From an uncultured Bacteroidota bacterium (GTDB taxonomy: Bacteria; Bacteroidota; Bacteroidia; Flavobacteriales; Flavobacteriaceae): DNA of 64,000 bases. The notes below the pieces were generated by a model, which saw only the letters and a list, made by a program, of their open reading frames with translations, ran no database searches and was not told where the DNA came from. Each line of letters opens with the position of its first letter. Positions within the stretch are counted from its first letter, which is position 1. The stretch lies in assembly GCA_902581145.1 (NCBI GenBank), contig CACHNE010000001.1, positions 64,501-128,500 of the forward strand, written 5' to 3'. Of the stretch, positions 43,801 to 51,627 are shown in pieces. The position numbers and the translations under genes are program-made.

Positions 43801-45238
43801 CTAAGTAAAAAGTATTATTTGTTGCAACTAGCTTAACTTCATGTTTTTTAGAAAATTCTAGCAAAACATTATTAACTGTATCCTCATCATCTTGACCGTG
43901 ACGATTAACTTCAAGATAGAAATCATCCTTAAAGTTATTTTTCCACCATATTAAAGATTCTTCAGCTTCATTTTTTCCAGTATTAAGGATTTTATTGGAC
44001 ACCTCTCCGTACAAATTACCGGATAAAACAATTAAATCTTCTTTGTAATTAAGTACTAAATTTTTATCAACTCTGGGTACATAATAAAAGCCTTTTGTGT
44101 AAGCAAGTGATGATAATTTTGAAAGGTTATTATACCCATTTTTATTTTTGGCAAGAAATACAATCTGATATCCATTATCTCTATAATTTTTATTCAAATG
44201 ATCTTCACAAACATTTAACACACATCCTATAATTGGTTTTATCAAACTTTTTTTCTCTTCTGAACTATCATTTAATTCTTTTATTACTCTATTTTTCTTT
44301 TTTATAGTATCTACAAATCTGAAAGCTCCCATCATATTTCCTAGATCTGTTATTGCAACAGCTTTCATATCATATTCAAATACTTTGTCAACCAAATCTT
44401 TAATTTTGATAGTTGATTGGAGCATAGAAAATTGACTGTGATTGTGAAGATGAGTAAAATCAATATCATGAAGATTAGTATTAGCTGAATCGATAATTTC
44501 TTGATCTTCAGACTCATTTTTATTTTGTTGAAGTTTACTCTTTAAATCGTCTGATTTTTTCTTGAGATTTACATGTTTAATTCCTGCTTTTTCTATTGTG
44601 CTGGGATTATTTTCAGAAAACTTTTCAAAGTAGTCGTCAGCCGACTGTAGTTGTTCTTTTTTAAAGTTTTTTATTCTTATAAGCTCTAGGAAACAACGGG
44701 CAGTAGCCTCAACATCAGCTGAAGCGTTATGGGCTTCTTCAAAAGATGATTCAAACAGAAATTCGTGTAATTCTGTTAAGGTTGGTAATTTAAATTTTCC
44801 GCCTCTTCCCCCAGGTAATTTACATAAGCCTGCAGTGAGTTCTGTACAGGTGTCTAAAACATCCGTAGATTCGATATTTGAAATAATATTTCTTCTGTAA
44901 AACTCACAGCCAATTACATTCAAATCAAAGTTTACATTATGACCAATTATGAATTTTGATTTGGAAATTGAATCATTAAATTCATCCAACACACTATCCA
45001 GTTCAATACCTTCAGATTCAGCTAGCAAAGTTGAAATTCCATGAATTTTTTCAGACTCGTATGGAATATCGAAATTATCTGGCTTAATAATATAACTTTT
45101 GCTTTCAATCAGGTTACCTATTTCGTCATGAACTTGCCATGCTAACTGAACACATCTTGGCCAATTTTCAGTATCAGAAATAGGCGCCCTCCAATTCTTG
45201 GGCAAACCGGTGGTTTCGGTATCAAAAATTAAATACAT
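40871..45238 (-). CDS. dnaE: DNA polymerase III alpha subunit with fused N-terminal proofreading exonuclease
   Basis: A 1455-aa replicative polymerase. Residues 1-190 are a DEDDh 3'-5' exonuclease (DnaQ/epsilon-like) with D6 and E8 in FDTETTG, D105, H170 and D175. After a charged linker, the PHP domain begins at about 260 (FTHLHNHSQFSML). The polymerase palm carries GPGRGSAAGS (642-651) and the catalytic PDIDIDFDD (683-691). Finger, helix-hairpin-helix and OB-fold regions follow (VAGVITEVEHRVSRQGKGWAF). E. coli DnaE is about 1160 aa. The extra length is the exonuclease plus linker, an arrangement known in flavobacteria. Proofreading is thus in cis. Confidence 0.96.
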   Translation of the reverse strand: MYLIFDTETTGLPKNWRAPISDTENWPRCVQLAWQVHDEIGNLIESKSYIIKPDNFDIPYESEKIHGISTLLAESEGIELDSVLDEFNDSISKSKFIIGHNVNFDLNVIGCEFYRRNIISNIESTDVLDTCTELTAGLCKLPGGRGGKFKLPTLTELHEFLFESSFEEAHNASADVEATARCFLELIRIKNFKKEQLQSADDYFEKFSENNPSTIEKAGIKHVNLKKKSDDLKSKLQQNKNESEDQEIIDSANTNLHDIDFTHLHNHSQFSMLQSTIKIKDLVDKVFEYDMKAVAITDLGNMMGAFRFVDTIKKKNRVIKELNDSSEEKKSLIKPIIGCVLNVCEDHLNKNYRDNGYQIVFLAKNKNGYNNLSKLSSLAYTKGFYYVPRVDKNLVLNYKEDLIVLSGNLYGEVSNKILNTGKNEAEESLIWWKNNFKDDFYLEVNRHGQDDEDTVNNVLLEFSKKHEVKLVATNNTFYLENSSADAHDILLCVKDGEKLSTPKGRGRGFRFGLPNSEYYFKSQDQMREIFADIPSSLSNTNEIVSKIEAFDLTNEVQLPKFEIPKKFIDSKDKVDGGKRGENNYLRHLTYIGAEKRYEKIDDDLKERIEFELDTIKNTGYPGYFLIVEDFIRKAREMNVSVGPGRGSAAGSVVAYCLWITNIDPIKYDLLFERFLNPERVSMPDIDIDFDDVGRNKVINYVIDKYGENQVAQIITYGTMAAKSSIRDTARVLDLPLGDADRIAKLVPNMTKLSSIFETDHKELRNKFRADDLDKINQLLSISQSDNLESETIKQARLLEGSLRNTGIHACGVIITPDDIKNFVPIATAKDSDLFVTQFDNAVVEQAGLLKMDFLGLKTLTLIKDTVKIVKAKYGIDLDPDNFPIDDKKTFELFQRGETVGIFQYESPGMQKHLKDLKPSVFDDLIAMNALYRPGPMEYIPSFIRRKHGDEKIVYDLPEMEEYLKDTYGITVYQEQVMLLSQKIGNFSKGEADILRKAMGKKQKDVLDKMKPKFLKNSEKKGFKTEKVEKIWKDWEAFASYAFNKSHSTCYAWIAYQTAFLKANYPAEYMASVLSNNMNDIKNVTFFMGECKRMKLEVLGPDLNESYYKFSVNKDNAIRFGMGAIKGVGASAVKAIVSERKLNGHYQSIFDLSQRVDLRAANKKAFDSLAAAGAFDSFDINRSQYFHDNGDGITFIEKILRHGNKFQENKNSSQVSLFAGTNDLQVSNPSIPEVEPWPTIEKLTKEKEVVGIYISGHPLDDFKVEMESFCNGDVSVFKSPKDFVNKEINVAGVITEVEHRVSRQGKGWAFFVLEDYVDSYNFRIFGEEYLRFKHFLTLNNFLHIKTKIVEGWLNKETGVRGEPRIQYTNFKLLQDVVKTFAKKLSIQLKLDDIKNEKISSIKSLLSQHDGIHNLSFVVYDDEEKIMVEMDSEKQKVNISPKLLNELEGKNIFYKLN

Positions 45239-45252
45239 TCTATACTATAGGT

Positions 45253-45726
45253 TTAATCCTGTTCTCCAGAATTTATAGGAATTTTATAGAAAACCCCTTC
45301 AGAAACATTAATTGTATATTCTCCAGTACCATTATATGCGTCAAAATGAAAATGACCAGTAATGGTATTGTTTACGCTGTCAATTTCTTGAATATCTAAA
45401 TAGCCATCGCTTAAAAATGCAATACTTCCGATTCCATCGTTTTGAGTTGAGTACTGTAAAGTATCTTGAAAAATTGCATAATCATCAGTCCAACTATAAA
45501 AATTGAATCCGCTTACCTCTGGAGAGTTAACAACAAATGATATTACACCAAAAGGGTTAATACCAGAAATTGAAAGCTGGTTATTTTGAATAGTTGCACT
45601 AAAATCTTCAGCAATCCACTGGTTATTACCATTTACAGTAGCCTGAAATACAGGCGTTTTATTTGTAAGATTATCTTCACAGTTAAAAACTAGCAATAGA
45701 GATAATGCAATAAATATTTTTTTCAT
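45253..45726 (-). CDS. DUF6252-like lipoprotein
   Basis: A 157-aa lipoprotein (LVFNC, C16). The pattern TPVFQATVNGNNQWIAEDFSATI near the N-terminus and GHFHFDAYNGTGEYTINVSEGVFYKIPI at the end resemble DUF6252, a beta-rich family of small Bacteroidota lipoproteins of unknown function. It precedes dnaE by 14 nt on the minus strand and may be co-transcribed with it. Confidence 0.7.
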   Translation of the reverse strand: MKKIFIALSLLLVFNCEDNLTNKTPVFQATVNGNNQWIAEDFSATIQNNQLSISGINPFGVISFVVNSPEVSGFNFYSWTDDYAIFQDTLQYSTQNDGIGSIAFLSDGYLDIQEIDSVNNTITGHFHFDAYNGTGEYTINVSEGVFYKIPINSGEQD

Positions 45727-45772
45727 TTAAGAATATCGATTTGAGTAAATGTAATACAAAAAATTCAAAGAA

Positions 45773-45805
45773 TTGTCTGTGAATTAGAATTTTATACTAT
45801 ATTTG
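45773..45805 (+). promoter_or_regulatory. promoter for rpsP-rimM
   Basis: TTG (45773-45775), a 22-nt spacer and TATATTTG (45798-45805) precede rpsP by 46 nt, matching the Bacteroidota layout. The leader between promoter and start is compact and has no obvious hairpin. Confidence 0.55.
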
Positions 45806-45851
45806 CCAGCTCATTAATAAACTTGGTCGAGAACCTTAAAATTTAATAATT

Positions 45852-46541
45852 ATGTCAGTAAAAATAAGACTACAAAGACACGGTAAAAAAGGTAAACCAT
45901 TTTACTGGATTGTCGCAGCAGACTCGCGGTCTAAAAGAGACGGAAAATACCTTGAAAAATTAGGTACTTATAATCCAAATACAAATCCAGCAACAATAGA
46001 AATTGATATTGACTCTTCAGTTAAGTGGCTTCAAAATGGAGCTCAACCAACTAAAACTGCAAGAAACATACTCTCATATAAAGGTGTTATGTTAAAATAT
46101 CACCTTTTGGGTGGTGTAATCAAAGGGGCTTTCAGTGAAGAAGAAGCTGAAAAAAGATTTGATGCTTGGTTAGAAGAAAAAGCTCAAAGAATTGACAAAA
46201 AGAAGTCTGTGCTTCAAAAGCTCAAAGAAGAGAAAAGGGCCAAAGCTCTTGAAAATGAAAAAATTGCTAATGAGGCAAGAATCAAAGCCCAAGAAGAAGC
46301 TTTAGCAGCTCCGGCAGAGGAAGCTCCGGCAGAAGAGGCTCCAGCAGAGGAAGCTCCGGCAGAGGAAGCTCCGGCAGAGGAAGCTCCAGCAGAAGAGGCT
46401 CCAGCAGAGGAAGCTCCAGCAGAGGAAGCTCCAGCAGAAGAGGCTCCGGCAGAAGAGGCTCCAGCAGATGAAGCTCCGACAGAAGAGGCTCCAGCAGAGG
46501 AAGCTCCAGCAGAGGAGGATTCTGATGAGGAATCAAAATAA
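45852..46541 (+). CDS. rpsP: 30S ribosomal protein S16 with long acidic repeat tail
   Basis: A 229-aa protein. Residues 1-80 are a normal S16 ([49 protein letters not shown]). Residues about 95-150 are a charged helical extension (Lys/Glu-rich). The final part is 14 copies of a five-residue PAEEA unit ending in DSDEESK. E. coli S16 is 82 aa, so nearly two thirds of this protein is extension. Alanine/glutamate tails on S16 are common in flavobacteria, but copy number varies. rimM follows after 52 nt, the conserved S16-RimM order. Confidence 0.96.
   Translation: MSVKIRLQRHGKKGKPFYWIVAADSRSKRDGKYLEKLGTYNPNTNPATIEIDIDSSVKWLQNGAQPTKTARNILSYKGVMLKYHLLGGVIKGAFSEEEAEKRFDAWLEEKAQRIDKKKSVLQKLKEEKRAKALENEKIANEARIKAQEEALAAPAEEAPAEEAPAEEAPAEEAPAEEAPAEEAPAEEAPAEEAPAEEAPAEEAPADEAPTEEAPAEEAPAEEDSDEESK
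46311..46520 (+). repeat. 15-bp coding tandem repeat (14 units) in rpsP
   Basis: Fourteen consecutive 15-bp units of the form CCnGCAGArGArGCT encode PAEEA, with one PADEA and one PTEEA variant near the 3' end. Synonymous third-position changes (ccg/cca, gag/gaa) separate the copies, so the protein pattern is more conserved than the DNA. Confidence 0.95.
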
Positions 46542-46593
46542 CTTAAGTTATTATCATTAATTTTTTAAATTTATAGATAGTCTATACTAATCT

Positions 46594-47118
46594 ATGAATC
46601 AAAGTAAATTCTTCTATTTAGGTAAAATAACCAGAAAGTTTAGCTTCAAAGGAGAGTTAATAATTTTTTTGGATACCGATAGCCCTTCAGCATACTACGC
46701 TTTAAAAAAGGTGTATGTAAAAGAAGATGATAGTTACCTTCCATATTTTATTTCAGACATATCAAAATATAAAAACAATAGTATCAGAGTAAAATTTGAA
46801 GATATTGAAAATGAGTCAATGGCATCGAATCTTATCAATAAAGAAATTTTTTTACCAATTAGTGAGCTTCCTAAGCTTGACGGCAAAAAGTTTTATTATC
46901 ACGAAGTTAATGGTTTTCAAGTTGAAGATATTATACATGGTAAAATCGGAGAAATTGAGTATATAAATGATCAAACACCTCAGCACTTTTTTGTAATTAA
47001 CAGCAATGATAAAGAAGTATTAATCCCTATTAATGATGACTTTATTTTAGAATTAGACAGAATTAATAAAACCATAAAAATGGACCTTCCCGAAGGCTTG
47101 TTAAAAATTTATATTTAG
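46594..47118 (+). CDS. rimM: ribosome maturation factor RimM
   Basis: A 174-aa RimM, which binds S19 and helps mature the 30S head. The N-terminal FYLGKITRKFSFKGELII is the beta-barrel start of the family, and the C-terminal PRC-barrel shows HEVNGFQVEDIIHGKIGEIEYI and VLIPINDDFILELD. Its place directly after rpsP supports the call. Confidence 0.93.
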   Translation: MNQSKFFYLGKITRKFSFKGELIIFLDTDSPSAYYALKKVYVKEDDSYLPYFISDISKYKNNSIRVKFEDIENESMASNLINKEIFLPISELPKLDGKKFYYHEVNGFQVEDIIHGKIGEIEYINDQTPQHFFVINSNDKEVLIPINDDFILELDRINKTIKMDLPEGLLKIYI

Positions 47119-47123
47119 AAATT

Positions 47124-48215
47124 ATGGTAACTAAAATAAATGTAGATAAAGACATTAGATTAGCAGAAACTCTTCCAGCTAAATTTTATAAAAATGAAAA
47201 ATTATTTGATATAACAAAGAAAAAAATCTTTTTGAGATCTTGGCATTGGATCGGAGATGACACTTTATTGAAAGAAAAAAATACAATCATTCCTTATAAT
47301 ATTTTACCAGAATTTCTTGATGAACCTGTATTAGTATCTTGCTCTGAGGTAGATAAATTAACCTGCTTTTCAAATGTTTGTACTCATAGAGGTAATTTAT
47401 TAATTAAAGAAAAGTGTAAGTCAAAAAAAATAACATGTAAATATCACGGAAGAAGATTTGATAACACAGGAAAATATGAATACATGCCAGAGTTTGAGGA
47501 AACCGCTAATTTCCCAAGAGAATGTGATAATCTACACAACTTTTCTTTATTTTCTTGGAATAGTCTACTATTTGTTGGTCTTAATCCAAGTTTTCAAATT
47601 GAAAATATTTTTAAAACAATTAACGACAGAATCTCTTTTTTACCACTTGAAAAATTAAAGTTAGATGAGACATTGTCCAAAGATTATGTAATTAATGCAA
47701 ACTGGGCATTATACTGTGATAATTATTTGGAAGGTTTTCACGTACCCTTTGTTCATAAAGATCTTAACGATGTACTTGATTACAATAATTATGAAACTGA
47801 AATTTATGAATATTATAATATTCAAATTGGATATTCTAAAAAAGATGAAGAATGTTTTACGATTCCAAAAAACCATAAAGATTATGGTAAAAAAATCGCT
47901 GCTTATTATTACTGGTTATTTCCAAACTTGATGTTAAACTTTTATCCATGGGGCATTTCAGTCAATCTTGTCTGCCCTATTGAAATTTCAAAAACTAAAA
48001 TTTTGTTTAGGTCTTATGTTTTTGATAAATCAAAATTAAATACCGGTGCAAGTGGTGATTTAGATAAAGTTGAAATGGAGGATGAAGAAATTGTTCAAAG
48101 CGTACAAAAGGGTGTAAATTCTGCATTTTATAATACTGGAAGATTTTCTCCCACAAAGGAAAAAGGCGTGCATCATTTTCATTCGCTAATTTCACGCTTT
48201 TTTAATGAGAAATAA
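47124..48215 (+). CDS. Rieske non-heme iron oxygenase alpha subunit
   Basis: A 363-aa ring-hydroxylating-type oxygenase. The Rieske ligands are CTHRG (C-x-H) and CKYHG (C-x-x-H), 17 residues apart. The mononuclear iron site follows from NWALYCDNYLEGFHVPFVH, where the two histidines and a downstream acidic residue would bind iron. The overall length and the 'NYLEGFHVPFVH' form are like choline/carnitine-monooxygenase-type and marine quaternary-amine demethylases as well as aromatic dioxygenases, so the substrate is open. No reductase partner is adjacent, but a ferredoxin-NADP reductase gene lies 2 kb downstream. It begins 5 nt after rimM. Confidence 0.85.
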   Translation: MVTKINVDKDIRLAETLPAKFYKNEKLFDITKKKIFLRSWHWIGDDTLLKEKNTIIPYNILPEFLDEPVLVSCSEVDKLTCFSNVCTHRGNLLIKEKCKSKKITCKYHGRRFDNTGKYEYMPEFEETANFPRECDNLHNFSLFSWNSLLFVGLNPSFQIENIFKTINDRISFLPLEKLKLDETLSKDYVINANWALYCDNYLEGFHVPFVHKDLNDVLDYNNYETEIYEYYNIQIGYSKKDEECFTIPKNHKDYGKKIAAYYYWLFPNLMLNFYPWGISVNLVCPIEISKTKILFRSYVFDKSKLNTGASGDLDKVEMEDEEIVQSVQKGVNSAFYNTGRFSPTKEKGVHHFHSLISRFFNEK

Positions 48216-48250
48216 ACCCCAAAATAATTTAAACTTCGATTACCATTATT

Positions 48251-48258
48251 TAAATTTG
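48251..48258 (+). promoter_or_regulatory. -7 promoter box for gcdH
   Basis: TAAATTTG matches TAnnTTTG and lies 14 nt before the acyl-CoA dehydrogenase start codon. No upstream TTG was found at the right spacing. Confidence 0.35.
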
Positions 48259-48272
48259 TAAAAAATTTAATT

Positions 48273-49451
48273 ATGAAACCGGATTTGTTTGAAGCACCAG
48301 ACTACTACAACCTAGATGACCTTCTTACTGATGAACACAAATTAATAAGAGACTCAGCCAGAGAATGGGTTAAGAAATCTGTTTCACCTATCATTGAGGA
48401 ATATGCTCAAAAAGCAGAATTTCCAAATCATTTAATAAAAGAATTAGCAGATATTGGAGCCTTTGGACCTTACATTCCTGAAGAATACGGTGGGCCTGGT
48501 TTAGACCAAATTTCATACGGACTTATAATGCAAGAAATTGAAAGAGGTGACTCGGGAATTAGATCGACAGCATCTGTTCAATCATCACTTGTTATGTACC
48601 CGATTTTGAAGTATGGAAATGAAGAACAAAAAATGAGATTTTTACCCAAACTTGCAACTGGTGAATTAATGGGCTGTTTTGGGTTGACCGAACCAGACCA
48701 TGGCTCAAATCCAGGCGGAATGACCACAAACTATAAAGATAAAGGAGACCACTACCTTTTAAATGGTGCAAAATTATGGATATCCAATTCTCCATTTGCT
48801 GATATTGCAATTGTTTGGGCAAAAAATGAAGAAGGAAGAATTCACGGTTTAATTGTAGAGAGAGGAATGGAAGGCTTTACAACACCTGAAACACACAACA
48901 AATGGTCATTAAGGGCTAGTTCAACCGGTGAGCTGATTTTTAATGACGTTAAGGTTCCAAAAGAAAATTTACTTCCTAATAAATCTGGACTTGGAGCTCC
49001 GTTAGGCTGTCTTGACTCTGCTAGATATGGAATTGCATGGGGAGCTGTAGGAGCGGCTATGGATTGCTATGATACTGCACTTAGATACAGTAAAGAAAGA
49101 GTTCAATTTGGAAGACCAATTGGAGGATTTCAATTACAACAAAAGAAGTTAGCAGAAATGATTACTGAAATTACTAAAGCACAACTTCTGGCATGGAGAT
49201 TAGGTGTATTAAAGAATGAGGGAAAAGCATCATCTGCACAAATATCAATGGCAAAAAGAAATAATGTTGAAATGGCAATAAAAGTTGCAAGAGAAGCCAG
49301 ACAAATTTTAGGTGGAATGGGGATTACTGGAGATTACTCGATTATGAGACACATGATGAACCTAGAAAGTGTTATAACCTATGAAGGTACTCATGATGTA
49401 CATTTACTAATCACAGGATTAGATATTACTGGATTAAATGCTTTTAAATAA
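48273..49451 (+). CDS. gcdH: glutaryl-CoA dehydrogenase
   Basis: A 392-aa acyl-CoA dehydrogenase. The catalytic glutamate is E371 in the C-terminal TYEGTHDVH, which is the glutaryl-CoA dehydrogenase form. The substrate-domain signatures SVQSSLVMYPI and GCFGLTEPDHGSNPGGM are also GCDH-like, as is the QFGRPIGGFQLQQKKLAEM segment. It would convert glutaryl-CoA to crotonyl-CoA and CO2 in the degradation of lysine, hydroxylysine and tryptophan. It is followed by DUF3050, whose chosen start lies 7 nt after its stop. Confidence 0.92.
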   Translation: MKPDLFEAPDYYNLDDLLTDEHKLIRDSAREWVKKSVSPIIEEYAQKAEFPNHLIKELADIGAFGPYIPEEYGGPGLDQISYGLIMQEIERGDSGIRSTASVQSSLVMYPILKYGNEEQKMRFLPKLATGELMGCFGLTEPDHGSNPGGMTTNYKDKGDHYLLNGAKLWISNSPFADIAIVWAKNEEGRIHGLIVERGMEGFTTPETHNKWSLRASSTGELIFNDVKVPKENLLPNKSGLGAPLGCLDSARYGIAWGAVGAAMDCYDTALRYSKERVQFGRPIGGFQLQQKKLAEMITEITKAQLLAWRLGVLKNEGKASSAQISMAKRNNVEMAIKVAREARQILGGMGITGDYSIMRHMMNLESVITYEGTHDVHLLITGLDITGLNAFK

Positions 49452-49458
49452 ATTGCAA

Positions 49459-50307
49459 ATGAACATTGATAATATACAGGAAAAAATTAAGAATCATAGA
49501 GACAGGCTACTTGAGCACAAATTGTATTCTAATATTGAGAGTATTAAAGATTTACAGTTATTCACAGAGAATCATATTTACGCCGTTTGGGACTTTATGT
49601 CTCTTTTAAAGGCTTTACAAATAAGATTGACTTGTACAAAAACACCATGGCTTCCTAATAAAAATTCTCAAACAGCATATTTGATTAATGAAATTGTGCT
49701 GGCAGAAGAAACTGACATTAACCAAGCTGGTGAAAGAAAAAGCCACTATGAGTTGTATTTAGATGCGATGATTGATATTGGTGCTAAAACTGAAAAACCT
49801 GTTGAAATAATTAATCAAATTGTTAATTCTGAAGATATTTTCAATGCAATTGAAAATCTAAAAATTCATGAGAATATTAAGGAGTTTTTAAATTTTACTT
49901 TTTCTGTAATCAAGGAAGGTAAACCTCATAAAATTGCGGCAATTTTTACATTTGGAAGAGAGAATTTAATCCCAAACATGTTTAATGAAATTCTTAGAGA
50001 ATTTGAAAAGAATGTTACTGAAGGAGATATATCTAAGTTGATATATTACTTTGAAAGACATATTGAATTAGACGAAGACGAACACGGTCCAATGGCACTT
50101 GAAATGGTATCAATGTTAGCCGAAAATGACCATGAAAAATGGAAAGAAATTGAAGAAATTTCAATTGAAGCACTTGAAAAAAGAATTCTCTTATGGGACG
50201 CTATTAACGAACAAATTGAAAATAAAACATGGACTGATTTGAGGTCGTCTGAACAAGAGACATACTCTCAAGATTATAAAAATTTAAATCCTGATTTTAA
50301 ATTCTAA
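49459..50307 (+). CDS. DUF3050 protein, heme-oxygenase-like fold
   Basis: A 282-aa (from ATG 49459) all-helical protein of the DUF3050 family, with the markers LQLFTENHIYAVWDFMSLLKALQ, WLPNKNSQTAYLINEIVLAEETD and YYFERHIELDEDEHGPMAL. The family belongs to the heme-oxygenase-like superfamily, and the spaced His/Glu/Asp residues (ENH, EExD, HYE, HIELDEDEH) could hold a di-iron site. That is inferred, not shown. The ATG at 49438 would overlap the end of gcdH, so the later ATG is preferred. Function is unknown. The position behind gcdH is suggestive only. Confidence 0.8.
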   Translation: MNIDNIQEKIKNHRDRLLEHKLYSNIESIKDLQLFTENHIYAVWDFMSLLKALQIRLTCTKTPWLPNKNSQTAYLINEIVLAEETDINQAGERKSHYELYLDAMIDIGAKTEKPVEIINQIVNSEDIFNAIENLKIHENIKEFLNFTFSVIKEGKPHKIAAIFTFGRENLIPNMFNEILREFEKNVTEGDISKLIYYFERHIELDEDEHGPMALEMVSMLAENDHEKWKEIEEISIEALEKRILLWDAINEQIENKTWTDLRSSEQETYSQDYKNLNPDFKF

Positions 50308-50336
50308 TTCAGCTTGAACGTATGTTGTTGAAAAGA

Positions 50337-51389
50337 CTATTTAATAGACTTTAATACTGATCCCTCAGCTTTCTTTAATGATCCGTCAAATCCTGCAACC
50401 CCCGAAACAGTGGTGTATTTTAAAATGAACTTTTTATCAGGATTGATTATTTTAAATGCAGCTTGACACATTAATGCTGCTTCATGAAATCCACACAAAA
50501 TTAAATTTAATTTTCCGGGGTAAGTATTTATATCACCTATCGCAAAGACACCTGGAATATTTGTTTGATAATCTAGAGAATTATTAACAACTATCGAATT
50601 TTTTTCAATTTCTAATCCCCAGTCTGAAATTGACCCTAGTTTAGGTGTTAAACCAAATAATGGAATAAAAAAATCAGCACTTATTTCAATTTCTTCATTC
50701 TCTTTATTTATCAAAACCTTTTCTAAATGTTTGGAGCCTTTTAATTTATAAACCTCTGCGGGTGTAATAAGATTTATCTTATTATCGTTTTTTAATTTTT
50801 GAACTTTTTCAACAGAATCACTTGCACCTCTAAATTCGTTTCTTCTGTGAACTAATGTTACTCTTTTTGCAATTTTTGCAAGCTCAATTGTCCAATCCAA
50901 AGCTGAATCACCTCCACCAGAAATAACAACATTTTTATCCTTATAAATGCTTGGCTCTTTGATAAAATAAGAGACTCCTTTATCCTCAAATTCCTCAATA
51001 CCTTCAAAATTCGGTTTTCTTGGCTGAAATCCACCTAAACCGCCTGCAATTACAACTATTGGTGCATTATGTTTTGTTCCCTTATTTGTGGTGATAACGA
51101 ACGAACCATCAGACTTCTTCTCAAGTTTTTCAGCTTTTTCGCCCAGGGTATATCCTGGCTCAAACTGACGACCCTGCTCGATAAGGTTATTTATCAGATC
51201 ACCTGCTAGAATTTCAGGGTAACCAGGAATATCATAAATAGGTTTTTTGGGATATAATTCGATGCATTGACCACCAGCTTTGGGGAGTATATCAATCAAA
51301 TGACATTTCATTTTTAGTAAACCAGCTTCAAAAACTGCAAATAAGCCCACAGGACCTGCCCCAATAATTAAAATGTCCGTTTTTATCAT
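50337..51389 (-). CDS. ferredoxin--NADP+ reductase, thioredoxin-reductase-like type
   Basis: A 350-aa flavoprotein with FAD-binding IIGAGPVGLFAVFEAG near the N-terminus, NAD(P)-binding VISGGGDSALDWTIELA in the middle and the C-terminal FAIGDI. It lacks the CxxC of true thioredoxin reductase, so it falls in the YumC/TrxR-like FNR class. The LPKAGGQCIELYPKKPIYDIPGYPEI segment is typical. It would reduce ferredoxin for biosynthesis or Fe-S assembly. The NifU-like gene ends immediately before its start, so the three genes mrp-nifU-fnr are one operon. Confidence 0.9.
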   Translation of the reverse strand: MIKTDILIIGAGPVGLFAVFEAGLLKMKCHLIDILPKAGGQCIELYPKKPIYDIPGYPEILAGDLINNLIEQGRQFEPGYTLGEKAEKLEKKSDGSFVITTNKGTKHNAPIVVIAGGLGGFQPRKPNFEGIEEFEDKGVSYFIKEPSIYKDKNVVISGGGDSALDWTIELAKIAKRVTLVHRRNEFRGASDSVEKVQKLKNDNKINLITPAEVYKLKGSKHLEKVLINKENEEIEISADFFIPLFGLTPKLGSISDWGLEIEKNSIVVNNSLDYQTNIPGVFAIGDINTYPGKLNLILCGFHEAALMCQAAFKIINPDKKFILKYTTVSGVAGFDGSLKKAEGSVLKSIK

Positions 51390-51626
51390 TTAGACCTCTA
51401 CACTAATTACTTTTTCAATTTCAGGTACGTGTTTTTTTATGATCATTTCCACACCTGATTTTAAAGTCATCTGATTAACAGTGCATGTTGAACATGCACC
51501 TTCAAACTTAACTTTTACAGTTTTGTTTTCAACACTTACTAATGAAATATCTCCACCATCATTATTTAGAAATGGTCGAATTTCCTCAAGAGCATTTTCG
51601 ATATTATTTATTAATGTTTTTTTCAT
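51390..51626 (-). CDS. NifU-like Fe-S scaffold protein (C-terminal domain type)
   Basis: A 78-aa stand-alone NifU C-terminal domain with the cluster-binding GACSTC (C45, C48) and the family core IRPFLNNDGGDISLVSV and MTLKSGVEMIIKKHVP. It is thought to carry Fe-S clusters for delivery to apoproteins. It lies 1 nt after mrp and directly abuts the ferredoxin-NADP reductase gene, a linkage that supports Fe-S cluster handling. Confidence 0.92.
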   Translation of the reverse strand: MKKTLINNIENALEEIRPFLNNDGGDISLVSVENKTVKVKFEGACSTCTVNQMTLKSGVEMIIKKHVPEIEKVISVEV

Positions 51627-51627
51627 T

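Noticed and set aside
46311..46520. Possible CRISPR or regulatory array from the 15-bp repeat
   Set aside because: There are no spacers, the units are contiguous and in frame, and they encode the S16 tail. The opposite-strand open frame is a by-product.
46541..46593. Palindrome AATAACTTAAGTTATT between rpsP and rimM as a terminator
   Set aside because: The stem is only six A/T-rich pairs with a 4-nt loop and a weak T-run, and the two genes are normally co-transcribed.
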